From: a filamentous cyanobacterium ESFC-1
Lineage (GTDB): Bacteria > Cyanobacteriota > Cyanobacteriia > Cyanobacteriales > Spirulinaceae
Reading direction: 5' to 3'
NCBI GenBank assembly: GCA_000380225.1
Contig: KB904821.1
Coordinates: 830,587 to 894,586 of the forward strand
Length of the DNA stretch: 64,000 nucleotides
The notes under the pieces were generated by a model that was not told where the DNA came from, did not search any database, and saw only the letters and a list, made by a program, of their open reading frames with translations. The position numbers and the translations under genes were made by a program. Below, piece by piece: positions 1 through 7,724 of this stretch (the first letter of the stretch is position 1; every line of letters starts with the position of its first letter).

Positions 1-132
1 ATAAACCGAACGACAAACTGAAAGCCACTCATCAATGACGGCGGCTTGGTTTGCCGTTACTTTTAACTTGTACTGGTACGAAAGATTGAGCATTTTATGA
101 AATGCAAATTAGTTTTTTAATTATAAGACAAT

Positions 133-256
133 GCCGTCCTATAAGCGCCGAGACCCCGCGCCGCCGAAAGCGTCGAGACCCCGCGCCGCCGAAAGGCGCA
201 CCTTGTAGCTCGACAAGACAGGCGCACCTTGTAGCTCGGCAAGACAGGACGGGGCT
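133..256. repeat. Composite tandem-repeat element, copy 1
   Basis: The element begins GCCGTCCT and ends AGGACGGGGC, so its ends are imperfect inverted repeats. Inside are two 25-bp units (CGCCGAGACCCCGCG start, GCCGAAAG end) followed by two 26-bp units (GCGCACCTTGTAGCTCG start, CAAGACAG end). A longer copy in the same orientation lies at 24408-24601. The right end supplies part of the stop codon of the minus-strand gene at 255-455. Bases 1-132 to the left hold nothing I recognise. Confidence 0.8.
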
Positions 257-455
257 AATAACCCATGATTTTTGGTAAAAAGCGATCGCGCAAATTCGCT
301 CCTTCTAAGTTACAACGAAGACAACTACGAGTTTCACTGAGTCGCTCGCGATCGCCTTCGTTGAATGCTAAAGCGCGATTATTGCCGAACAATCCGAAAA
401 CAATTCCTAACCCCAAAGCCGGGAATCCTACCCACATCCATCTAAATTGTTTCAA
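255..455 (-). pseudogene. Truncated small membrane/pentapeptide-type protein
   Basis: The reading frame encodes about 66 residues from a TTG codon at 455, chosen because AGGAG stands 8 bases upstream and because an upstream TTG at 461 is too close to it. Residues 5-27 form one hydrophobic segment, probably a signal anchor. A Cys-x-x-Cys and the start of a pentapeptide-repeat run (NLEGANLR) follow. After NLR the sequence changes character (FLPKIMGY) and stops exactly at the border of the repeat element at 133-256, so the protein looks cut short by that element. It starts 17 bases after the symporter stop codon, so the two are probably co-transcribed. A full-length family member would be expected to continue with more A(N/D)LxG repeats. 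It may still be expressed as a short membrane peptide. Confidence 0.5.
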
Positions 456-472
456 CGTCAACTCTCCTACTT

Positions 473-1912
473 TTACGGTTTTGCTGAACGAGCCTTGAAA
501 GCACTCCGCATCAAAATTTCGTGGACAAGTAAAGCGATAATAAAACTCGGCAAAGCTTCTGAGAGAAAGTTCGCATAACCGGACAATCGCCAAACAATAC
601 TGGTTATCATTCCTGCCAGCATCATAGCACTAAGGGCTTGATAATTAGTGCGGCGTTGAATCAAAACAATGAGCATTGCCGGGCCAATTGAACCCGAAGT
701 TGCCCCGACTCCAAACAGGGTGATCGAAAAGACGGTTGCGGTTAAATTATTAGTGGCGATCGCGGCCAAAATTCCTACCACTAAGGTCATCAACTGTTCG
801 TATTTGACTCCGTAACGCCGAGACATTTTTTGATAAAACTTTGGGAAAATATCCCGCGCTAAAGTACTCGAACAAACTAAAATTTGAGAATCCGCCGTAG
901 ACGCAATTAAAGAAAATACACCCGCTAAAATAATCCCCACTAAAACAGGATTAAAGTTCTGCATGGCGTAAAATGGCAAAGCTTGTTCGGGGTCATCTAA
1001 AGTAGGAATTAAAACTCGCGCCATCACGCCAAATAAAAGCATGGCAATCCAAGTCGAATAGACATAACCCAAATAAATCCACTTGGCGTGTTTGGCTTCA
1101 TTCGGGTTACGACTGGCTAATAACCGCACTAAAAAATGGGGTTGAGAAATATCAAAGCCAAACCCCAAACAGAAAAAACCAACGATATAAAGAAGTAATT
1201 TCCAAGGTGTAAACCCCGCACTAAGATTAATTAATTCGGGATCGATTTGCTGCAAATCGTTCCAAATTTCCCCAACACCGCCCCCGGCATTGAGCGCTAC
1301 AATAAACATCCCAAATGCCACAAAAATTACAACGAAAGCTTGGATAATATCTGTCCAAATTGAAGCCCGTAATCCCCCGGTGGTACAATACAATAAAATT
1401 GCTCCCGCCGCGAGAAAAATTCCTAAGCTTTCATTCATCCCAAAAAAGACATTTAAGGTTTTAGCGGCGGCGGAAAATTGAGCGCAAATATAAGTTCCGA
1501 CAAAAACGAGCATAATAAGGGCGACGACAAAGCGAACGATTTCTTTACCGCGTTTTTTAGATATACTCGAACTCAAAAGTTCGGGAATTGTTTTTAAATT
1601 CCCTTCAACCGACATTTTGTTAATTTTATCTGAGAAAAATTGCCAAAATAAAAAATCACCGCCAAAGAAAGCAATGGGCATTAATAAAGCGGAAATTCCT
1701 AAGCTGTAAGCTGCTCCTACCCCCGCGATCATAATCCAAGCGCTATTCGAGGTTGCCCCTGCACTCAGCCCCACAGCTACACGACCAAAAGCGCGATCGC
1801 CTAATAAATAATCGCTCTCGGTATCCTGAGAAAAAAGAGCGGCAACTGCACCAACTCCTAAAAAAATAACTAAAAAAAAGCCAAAGCTAACGATTGTTGC
1901 TACTGAGTTCAT
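473..1912 (-). CDS. Sodium:solute symporter (SSS family)
   Basis: A 479-residue polytopic inner-membrane protein with about 13 hydrophobic segments spread over its whole length and the usual SSS-family size. The N-terminal half has the conserved pattern around residues 40-70 (GDRAFGRVAVGLSAGATSNSAW), typical of PutP-like sodium/proline or related symporters. It is expected to import a small organic solute (amino acid, carboxylate or sugar-like) using the sodium gradient; the substrate cannot be read from sequence. The ATG at 1912 opens the frame and gives a normal first transmembrane helix; there is no strong Shine-Dalgarno before it. A truncated small gene follows 17 bases downstream on the same strand. 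Confidence 0.85.
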   Translation of the reverse strand: MNSVATIVSFGFFLVIFLGVGAVAALFSQDTESDYLLGDRAFGRVAVGLSAGATSNSAWIMIAGVGAAYSLGISALLMPIAFFGGDFLFWQFFSDKINKMSVEGNLKTIPELLSSSISKKRGKEIVRFVVALIMLVFVGTYICAQFSAAAKTLNVFFGMNESLGIFLAAGAILLYCTTGGLRASIWTDIIQAFVVIFVAFGMFIVALNAGGGVGEIWNDLQQIDPELINLSAGFTPWKLLLYIVGFFCLGFGFDISQPHFLVRLLASRNPNEAKHAKWIYLGYVYSTWIAMLLFGVMARVLIPTLDDPEQALPFYAMQNFNPVLVGIILAGVFSLIASTADSQILVCSSTLARDIFPKFYQKMSRRYGVKYEQLMTLVVGILAAIATNNLTATVFSITLFGVGATSGSIGPAMLIVLIQRRTNYQALSAMMLAGMITSIVWRLSGYANFLSEALPSFIIALLVHEILMRSAFKARSAKP

Positions 1913-2043
1913 GAATCCATTAAATACTGTGTAAAAAATTCGCTAAATTTGCCAAAAAAATGCGAACCATATAATCTCAATCTAAACTGGATTCCTGTCA
2001 GAATGCAACCTGTCTTTGGCTTGATTTTTTGATTTTAGAATGT

Positions 2044-2982
2044 CTAAACTCGCTCAACCACACCGCGATCGAACACCGAATAATTCGTATCAATACCACT
2101 AATTAAAGCGCGATCGCGATACACTTCAATTCCGGCAAAACTCAAAGTTTCGGCAGCATAAGCACTAAACTCATTCTGCCCGATGGGGCGAGTTCCGGCC
2201 CCTGCCCCACAAATTAAATAAGTCGTGCCGTCAATATGGCGCGATCGCTCATAATGATGATCGTGACCATTCACATACAATTGCACCCCATACTCTTTAA
2301 ACATGGGCGCAAATTTCGAGACAAAAGCTTGATTCACCCCATAATGCCCCGACGAATAAATTTGATGATGGCCAAATACAATTTTCCAGGGGGCATCACT
2401 TTGACTTAATGCTTGTTCTAACCAAGCGGTTTGGGCATCCCCTGCGGGATTATTTTGGGGCGATCGCGTGTAATATAAATTCGTATCCAGGGCAAAAAAC
2501 TGAACGTCTCCTTGCCGAAAAGTGTAGTAACGTCCGCCCATATTAAACCCCGGATAAGCGATTTGTAACTCGCCATTTTCCCGACGGACATCATGGTTGC
2601 CTAACACGGCCCGAAACTGCACCCCTTGGGACAAAAGCGGCGCATAAGGTTCCTCAAAAACCTGCTCGATTTTTTCAAATTCCCCATTCGTATAAATATT
2701 ATCCCCGGCTAACAAAACCAATTGATAAGGGGAATCTTGATAATATTGCGTCATGGCATTAGCCACTTGATATTGTCCCCTTGCCCCCGTTCCCGTATCG
2801 GCCACCGTCACGAAACGTAACAACAAATCATCCTCAGCCTGAGCCGTTGGAGACGGTGCATTAGCCACAGCAGGAAGGGGAGTCGAAGTCGATTCAGCCG
2901 AAGCAAACAACTTGCCACAAGCGGCTAAACCCAAGCCTCCCAAGCTACTGAGTAAAAGAAATTGACGGCGTTTTAAATTCAT
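2044..2982 (-). CDS. Exported metallophosphoesterase (acid phosphatase-like)
   Basis: About 312 residues. The start is set at the ATG at 2982 because it places a twin-arginine motif (RRQFLLLS) and a hydrophobic core at the N-terminus; the longer frame from 3021 would bury it. The core ends in LAAC, which fits a lipoprotein box, so the protein may be a Tat-exported lipoprotein. The calcineurin-like metal motifs appear in order: VADTG, LAGDNIY, VLGNHD, GHH and NGHDHHYER. This arrangement is that of purple/tartrate-resistant acid phosphatase-type enzymes with a dinuclear metal centre, acting outside the cytoplasm on phosphomonoesters. No pho-box was identified upstream. The gene is transcribed away from the 3188 gene. 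Confidence 0.85.
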   Translation of the reverse strand: MNLKRRQFLLLSSLGGLGLAACGKLFASAESTSTPLPAVANAPSPTAQAEDDLLLRFVTVADTGTGARGQYQVANAMTQYYQDSPYQLVLLAGDNIYTNGEFEKIEQVFEEPYAPLLSQGVQFRAVLGNHDVRRENGELQIAYPGFNMGGRYYTFRQGDVQFFALDTNLYYTRSPQNNPAGDAQTAWLEQALSQSDAPWKIVFGHHQIYSSGHYGVNQAFVSKFAPMFKEYGVQLYVNGHDHHYERSRHIDGTTYLICGAGAGTRPIGQNEFSAYAAETLSFAGIEVYRDRALISGIDTNYSVFDRGVVERV

Positions 2983-3187
2983 AAGTCGCGATCGCGTATT
3001 GTGTGATGTTAGAACGAACAAAGCCCCATATCACAAATCAATGGGGATAGAGCAAAACCCGATTAGAGATAACATCACTCCTCAGTGTTTCCGCAAATCT
3101 GATAAATTTGTGCTGAGAAGCAACAGAGATTTGCTAAAAATCTAACCTATTTTTATTTCCATTGGCGCACAAATTATCGAGGGATGT

Positions 3188-4195
3188 ATGGCAGACGAAC
3201 GACAAGACCAACCTCAATCCTTGTCTAAAACAGAAGCAATCGGGCGCTTGCGCCAAACCATACAACGGTTAGAAGCGGTTGTAAATCAACTTAATACAGA
3301 AGCCAACGAAACCTTACCTTCTGTCACTGCTTTAGACGCTTTGACCACCGATGTAGAAAGTTTAGCCACCACCCTAGAAGTCCCTGCATTCACCCCGATT
3401 CCGGTTGTCACCGAAGACGATTTTGGCGAGATTGCTGACGAAACACTCCCCCCAGAAGAAGCCAAACTCAGCTTCATTGACCGCATTTTGCCCACTTTCG
3501 ACCGGGTACAGGATACCTGGGATTGGGTACTCGATCGCGTGCGGCGATTTTTACCCGCAGCCCTCAACCAACGGCTTTCGGATTGGGCATTGACGGGGGT
3601 TCTGGCCACTACCATTGTTGCGATTTTGTCAACTTCGGTAATTTTAACCGCGATAGACGATACCGAAACTGCGTCTGAGCCGCCGGAAATTGCCGATCTT
3701 CCTGTCTCTCCTCCCCCGGTTGCAGTTCCTGAGCCAGAAGCGGTTTCCCCGCCTTCTGAGGGGGTAGAACCGCCACCAGAGGACTTTGCCGAAACCGAAC
3801 CACCAGAAGTCCCGGCAGTGGTAGAAGCCCCGGAGACTCCCGAACCTGCCGCCCCAGTGGTGTCTGAACCGCCGCCTGTAGTGGTTCTCACCCCCGAACA
3901 GCGTTTGGTGGCTTCGATTCAAAATCGCGTTGCCCAAATCACGGGACAGTATGCCGAGGGCTTGATTGATACGGTAGAAGCGAATTTTTTGGCCGGTCGC
4001 TTGAGTATCAAGTTGGTCGAAGATTGGTATGGGTTACCCACAGCCCAACAAAATCGCATTGCCAATCAAATGTGGGCGCGATCGCAAGATTTAGATTTCA
4101 CCAAGCTAGAGTTACTTGACCCAAAAGGCAATCTTCTGGCTCGTAGTCCCGTGGTAGGGGAAGAAATGGTAATTTTACGGCGGACTCCCTTTTAA
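3188..4195 (+). CDS. Single-pass membrane protein with Pro-rich linker
   Basis: A 335-residue protein of unknown function. Residues 12-40 are predicted coiled coil. A segment around 85-130 is rich in Trp/Arg (FDRVQDTWDWVLDRVRRF), and one transmembrane helix lies at about 134-155. A long Pro/Glu/Val linker follows (160-235), then a C-terminal domain of about 95 residues starting LTPEQRLVASIQNRV. The architecture suggests cytoplasmic N-terminus, a membrane anchor and a linker holding a C-terminal domain in the periplasm, but topology is inferred. I recognise it only as the kind of conserved hypothetical protein seen in cyanobacteria. The stop lies 3 bases from the stop of the convergent YacP gene. 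Confidence 0.75.
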   Translation: MADERQDQPQSLSKTEAIGRLRQTIQRLEAVVNQLNTEANETLPSVTALDALTTDVESLATTLEVPAFTPIPVVTEDDFGEIADETLPPEEAKLSFIDRILPTFDRVQDTWDWVLDRVRRFLPAALNQRLSDWALTGVLATTIVAILSTSVILTAIDDTETASEPPEIADLPVSPPPVAVPEPEAVSPPSEGVEPPPEDFAETEPPEVPAVVEAPETPEPAAPVVSEPPPVVVLTPEQRLVASIQNRVAQITGQYAEGLIDTVEANFLAGRLSIKLVEDWYGLPTAQQNRIANQMWARSQDLDFTKLELLDPKGNLLARSPVVGEEMVILRRTPF

Positions 4196-4198
4196 GCT

Positions 4199-4747
4199 TC
4201 AGCGTATGCCCAAACGCCACTGAGCTAGGCGTTGCTGGGCTTGAGGATCGAGGGAATCAAACAAAACACGACCCCGGCTATTTTTCGAGGGTCGTGTTTT
4301 ACGTTGGGCGCGAATGCTGGCTCGATCTACGGCGCTTTTCAGTTGTTCGGATGACATCCATTCTGCGCCATAGCCTACCACCATTTGCTGATGAAGGCGA
4401 TCGGAAGTAGCGACAAAAATGCGCCTTAACGCGGACTTAAACGCCGTACACCGGGCGGCACAGGTTTTTTCGATATAGGTATCGGCGGTTTGAGCGAAAG
4501 CGGTGTAGTAAACCGAAAACTGGGGACTGATTTGCTCTCGATAACCGGGGGTGTTTTGATACTGAGCATCAAATACGACTTCGGTTTCGTAACCTTCAAA
4601 CACGGTGTAGTTGATCAGGGCTTCGAGCAAGTCGTGTCTCGCCATTTCTAAACCGTGGCGATCGCGCACTTGTTTGAGATGCGTCCAAGTGCCGATCGTG
4701 TTGTAGCCATCAACCAGTAAAAAGGTCCGCGCCGGGGTAACAGCCAT
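4199..4747 (-). CDS. YacP-like NYN-domain ribonuclease
   Basis: The 182-residue product starts with the NYN/PIN-type acidic motif LLVDGYNTIG (residues 10-19) and has a second conserved stretch EVVFDAQY and a third, FVATSDRLHQQ, matching the YacP/Rae1 family (NYN fold, PF05991). Bacillus Rae1 is a ribosome-associated mRNA endonuclease; chloroplast and cyanobacterial relatives are less studied. The length is normal for the family. A basic tail follows (QRKTRPSKNSRGR), consistent with RNA or ribosome binding. The ATG at 4747 is the natural start. It is convergent with the upstream membrane-protein gene. Confidence 0.8.
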   Translation of the reverse strand: MAVTPARTFLLVDGYNTIGTWTHLKQVRDRHGLEMARHDLLEALINYTVFEGYETEVVFDAQYQNTPGYREQISPQFSVYYTAFAQTADTYIEKTCAARCTAFKSALRRIFVATSDRLHQQMVVGYGAEWMSSEQLKSAVDRASIRAQRKTRPSKNSRGRVLFDSLDPQAQQRLAQWRLGIR

Positions 4748-4838
4748 GATTTTTATGCTATTGCTAAGTTTTAATAATTTTCTTTCCTTATCTTAATCGC
4801 CTTTTTAATCGTCCTTCTGGGGGAAGTAACGCTCAAAC

Positions 4839-5513
4839 CTAGGCAGAACTGTTTAACAATCGTTGTTTCAGCCGTTGTGGATCGCCGCGATCGACGACAG
4901 AACCGCCTTCTAGCAAAAATGCGCCGTCACAGTAATTTAACTCATCCAAACGATGGGTTACCCACAAGGCACTCAAACCGCGATTTTTAACCAAACGCTG
5001 CACTTGCACGACTAATTCAATTTGAGTATCGGGATCGAGTAGGGCGGTGGGTTCATCTAAAATCAGTAATTCACAACGCCGGGCGATCGCCCCCGCGATG
5101 GCAATACGCTGTTTCTGCCCCCCACTGAGGGCATAAATAGGGCGACGCTGAAATTCGAGCAAATTGACCGCAGCCAAGGCTTCCCCGACGCGATCGCGGG
5201 TTTCGGTCATGGTCAGATTTTCGGCAACCAAACCAAAAGCGACATCTGCACCCACCGTTGGCATGACCAATTGATGATCGGGATTTTGAAACACAAATCC
5301 CACCGGATGAGTCACGGCAATTTCTCCCGATTTGGGCGTTAGCAATCCTGCCAATAACTTCAACAAAGTTGATTTACCACTGCCATTTGCGCCCAAAAGC
5401 ATCCAAAATTCCCCTTTGGGCAACGAAAAGGAACAGGATTCTAACACTGGCTTTTCGGGAGACCAGCTAAAGTCAACATCACACACATCAATAGCGGCGG
5501 GTGCAGTCTTCAT
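4839..5513 (-). CDS. ABC transporter ATPase, ECF/CbiO type
   Basis: A 224-residue nucleotide-binding subunit. Walker A is GANGSGKST (about 42-50), the signature is LSGGQKQR (about 130-137), Walker B is LLILDEPTALLD (about 149-160), and the switch His lies in WVTHRL. FVFQNPDHQLVMPTV after the Q-loop is typical of the cobalt/energy-coupling-factor (CbiO/EcfA) group. It should hydrolyse ATP to drive import of a vitamin or metal with membrane partners that are not in this window. It lies 6 bases downstream of the UPF0367 gene on the same strand, so the two probably form an operon. The substrate is unknown. Confidence 0.85.
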   Translation of the reverse strand: MKTAPAAIDVCDVDFSWSPEKPVLESCSFSLPKGEFWMLLGANGSGKSTLLKLLAGLLTPKSGEIAVTHPVGFVFQNPDHQLVMPTVGADVAFGLVAENLTMTETRDRVGEALAAVNLLEFQRRPIYALSGGQKQRIAIAGAIARRCELLILDEPTALLDPDTQIELVVQVQRLVKNRGLSALWVTHRLDELNYCDGAFLLEGGSVVDRGDPQRLKQRLLNSSA

Positions 5514-5519
5514 AAGAGC

Positions 5520-5786
5520 TTACTCAGCACCGACAAAAAATCCAGTCGAGCGCCCCGAAGCCAAAGCCCCGGATTTGTCCGACACCATCACGGCAATAAT
5601 GCGATCGCTCAAAAGCGCCACTTTTTTATCCGGTTGCTTTTCACAAGTCAACTCCAGCACTTGGGGCGTATCTTGCTTCATCGCTGCCACGATTTCTTGA
5701 TACAGCGCCTCGGCATCGCCTTGTTCTTTACGCTGCACTGAAACCGGAACTGGGGTATATTGTAGGGTTAAATCGATCGTAAACAT
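5520..5786 (-). CDS. UPF0367 family protein
   Basis: An 88-residue soluble protein beginning MFTIDLTLQYTPVPVSVQRK, with the motif LELTCEK in the middle. This matches the short cyanobacterial UPF0367 family, whose function is not known to me. No catalytic motif or membrane segment is visible. It is the first gene of a likely two-gene operon with the ABC ATPase. Its start lies about 285 bases from the divergent psbD start, so both promoters are in that gap. Confidence 0.75.
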   Translation of the reverse strand: MFTIDLTLQYTPVPVSVQRKEQGDAEALYQEIVAAMKQDTPQVLELTCEKQPDKKVALLSDRIIAVMVSDKSGALASGRSTGFFVGAE

Positions 5787-6071
5787 TAACGTCCTCGTCC
5801 AAAACGAACTTCCAAATCTCCCTTATTATCACTGATTTTCTGCCAAGACTGAAGCCGGGTTCCGCCCCGAAAACTGAGCAAATTTAAGAATTTATTAAAA
5901 ATTGGGGTGGCAATCTGGGACTGTATCGTTTATTATAAAGTTGTAAAGAAAAGTAAACTCCCCTCACATTTGCTACTCTTTATTCTAAATTCTGCAAATG
6001 TGTAACGGTGAGTAACTTCGCTCTCATAAATTATTTAGCGAAATTAAAGTAAATTAAGGAGATTTGCGTAC
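5787..6071. promoter_or_regulatory. Divergent psbD / UPF0367 promoter region
   Basis: This 285-base gap must hold the promoters of both flanking genes. Near psbD the leader is A/T-rich and contains a possible small hairpin, TTCGCT at 6017-6022 with AGCGAA at 6037-6042, enclosing an AU-rich loop. A clear Shine-Dalgarno (AAGGAG) lies about 10 bases before the psbD ATG. I could not assign -35/-10 elements with confidence. Confidence 0.45.
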
Positions 6072-7130
6072 ATGACTATTGCAGTCGGACGCGCCCCCGC
6101 CCAGAGAGGATGGTTTGATGTCCTCGATGACTGGCTCAAGCGCGATCGCTTTGTATTCGTAGGTTGGTCAGGGATTCTGTTATTCCCCTGCGCCTACATG
6201 GCCCTCGGTGGTTGGCTAACCGGAACCACCTTTGTTACATCTTGGTACACCCACGGTTTAGCCTCCTCTTACCTAGAAGGCTGTAACTTCTTAACCGTGG
6301 CCGTATCCACCCCCGCCGACAGCATGGGTCACTCCCTGCTGTTCCTCTGGGGACCTGAAGCCCAATGGAACTTTGCCCGTTGGTGTCAACTCGGCGGCTT
6401 ATGGCCCTTTGTCGCCCTTCACGGCGCATTTGGTCTAATTGGCTTCATGCTGCGTCAGTTTGAAATCGCTCGTCTCGTGGGCATTCGACCCTACAACGCC
6501 ATTGCGTTTAGTGGTCCGATTGCCGTATTTGTGAGCGTCTTCTTGCTGTACCCCTTGGGTCAATCGAGTTGGTTCTTTGCGCCGAGCTTTGGCGTAGCCG
6601 GAATCTTCCGCTTTATCCTGTTCTTCCAAGGTTTCCACAACTGGACCCTCAATCCCTTCCACATGATGGGCGTTGCGGGTATCCTCGGTGGTGCATTACT
6701 CTGTGCCATTCACGGTGCGACGGTAGAAAACACCTTGTTTGAAGACGGCGACCAAGCCAACACCTTCCGCGCCTTCAACCCGACCCAAGCCGAAGAAACC
6801 TACAGCATGGTCACCGCCAACCGTTTCTGGAGTCAAATCTTTGGTATTGCCTTCTCCAACAAACGTTGGTTACACTTCTTCATGCTGTTCGTCCCGGTCA
6901 CCGGATTGTGGATGAGTTCCATTGGTGTCGTCGGTTTAGCGGTTAACTTACGGGCTTACGACTTCGTATCCCAAGAAATTCGTGCGGCTGAAGACCCCGA
7001 ATTTGAAACGTTCTACACCAAGAACATTCTCTTAAACGAAGGTCTGCGAGCTTGGATGGCTCCCACTGACCAACCCCATAAAAACTTTGAATTCCCTGAA
7101 GAAGTCTTACCTCGCGGTAACGCTCTGTAA
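6072..7130 (+). CDS. psbD: Photosystem II D2 protein
   Basis: A 352-residue reaction-centre protein of normal full length, starting [20 protein letters not shown] and ending VLPRGNAL, as D2 proteins do. D2 pairs with D1 in thylakoid photosystem II and binds chlorophyll, pheophytin, QA and non-haem iron. Five hydrophobic helices are visible, with the conserved [13 protein letters not shown] stretch and His residues in the helix IV/V regions ([16 protein letters not shown] and [13 protein letters not shown]). In cyanobacteria the main psbD usually overlaps psbC; here no psbC follows and a terminator-like hairpin stands 33 bases after the stop. This is therefore most likely the monocistronic second copy (psbD2 type), often light-regulated. 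A good AAGGAG site supports the ATG. Confidence 0.95.
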   Translation: MTIAVGRAPAQRGWFDVLDDWLKRDRFVFVGWSGILLFPCAYMALGGWLTGTTFVTSWYTHGLASSYLEGCNFLTVAVSTPADSMGHSLLFLWGPEAQWNFARWCQLGGLWPFVALHGAFGLIGFMLRQFEIARLVGIRPYNAIAFSGPIAVFVSVFLLYPLGQSSWFFAPSFGVAGIFRFILFFQGFHNWTLNPFHMMGVAGILGGALLCAIHGATVENTLFEDGDQANTFRAFNPTQAEETYSMVTANRFWSQIFGIAFSNKRWLHFFMLFVPVTGLWMSSIGVVGLAVNLRAYDFVSQEIRAAEDPEFETFYTKNILLNEGLRAWMAPTDQPHKNFEFPEEVLPRGNAL

Positions 7131-7162
7131 GGAATCAAAGCCCAAAACTTAAAAGATTCATA

Positions 7163-7194
7163 CTCCCGGCCTCACCAGGTTGGGAGATTTTTTT
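7163..7194 (+). terminator. Rho-independent terminator after psbD
   Basis: CTCCC (7163-7167) pairs with GGGAG (7182-7186), with CCT/AGG inside, followed by a run of T residues at 7188-7194. It ends the psbD transcript and excludes read-through into a psbC. Confidence 0.75.
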
Positions 7195-7311
7195 GAGCAT
7201 AACCGCCCCGCTTTGAGTGGCTTGTGTTATGTTAAGTGCAAGGTGAAATTTAGCTTTGTTCTAAATCAACCGTGCTTCGAGTATTGTTATTGAATGTAGG
7301 AGGTGATGCCC

Positions 7312-7383
7312 ATGAGCGATAGTAGTAAAACCTTGGGTCAACCGATCGATACGAGCCGGCTGTGTGCCGGGGCTGTTCTATAG
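7312..7383 (+). CDS. 23-residue ORF with near-perfect ribosome site
   Basis: An AGGAGGTGAT Shine-Dalgarno, almost fully complementary to the 16S rRNA tail, stands just before the ATG at 7312. The peptide has 23 residues, begins MSDSSKTLGQ and ends RLCAGAVL. It is soluble-looking and matches nothing I know. The stop is followed at once by a folded region before the porin gene. It could be a leader peptide for the porin, a free small protein, or part of a dual-function RNA. The unusually strong ribosome site is the main reason to report it. Confidence 0.4.
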   Translation: MSDSSKTLGQPIDTSRLCAGAVL

Positions 7384-7580
7384 GAGCCTTCTCTCAACCC
7401 TATTGAGATAGGTCAAGAGCAGATTTATATTTGCTCGGGAGTTGGCTAAACTAAAGTTCCTCCCGGCAGTCAGGTATTCGATGGGTAGACCCGCTAGACC
7501 GCTCTTACTTTAAAAGCTAAATCCTTATGGATACCCAAGCTTTTGAGTAAGAGCGGATAGTTTTGTCTAGCTCCTGCCTA
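7384..7580 (+). ncRNA. Structured intergenic RNA candidate upstream of porin
   Basis: The strand folds into a long hairpin: CTAGAC (7494-7499) pairs with GTCTAG (7565-7570), and CCGCTCTTACT (7499-7509) with AGTAAGAGCGG (7546-7556). An AAAAGCT/AGCTTTT stem continues inside, and an ATCC-TTAT-GGAT mini-hairpin lies in the loop. This is too long and exact for chance and is not an intrinsic terminator, because no T-run follows. It may be a small RNA or a 5' leader structure of the porin mRNA. I see no match to tmRNA, RNase P RNA or the glutamine riboswitch. Confidence 0.45.
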
Positions 7581-7724
7581 CAAAAACTTGATTAGTAAAA
7601 ATTAGAAGATCGAGCAAAACGATATGTGATTTAGATAACTCCCCAATTGACCTGGTGTATAATAGCCAGATAGCCGAATCAAAATCACAAAGACAACTCT
7701 ATAGGTGTGAGGAAAAAAGTAGAG

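Noticed and set aside
3286-3891. Minus-strand Ser/Gly-rich frame of 201 codons
   Set aside because: Shadow of the Pro-rich linker of the plus-strand membrane protein.
7312-7580. Glutamine riboswitch or downstream-peptide motif, tmRNA, RNase P RNA
   Set aside because: The diagnostic conserved stretches of these RNAs were not found.
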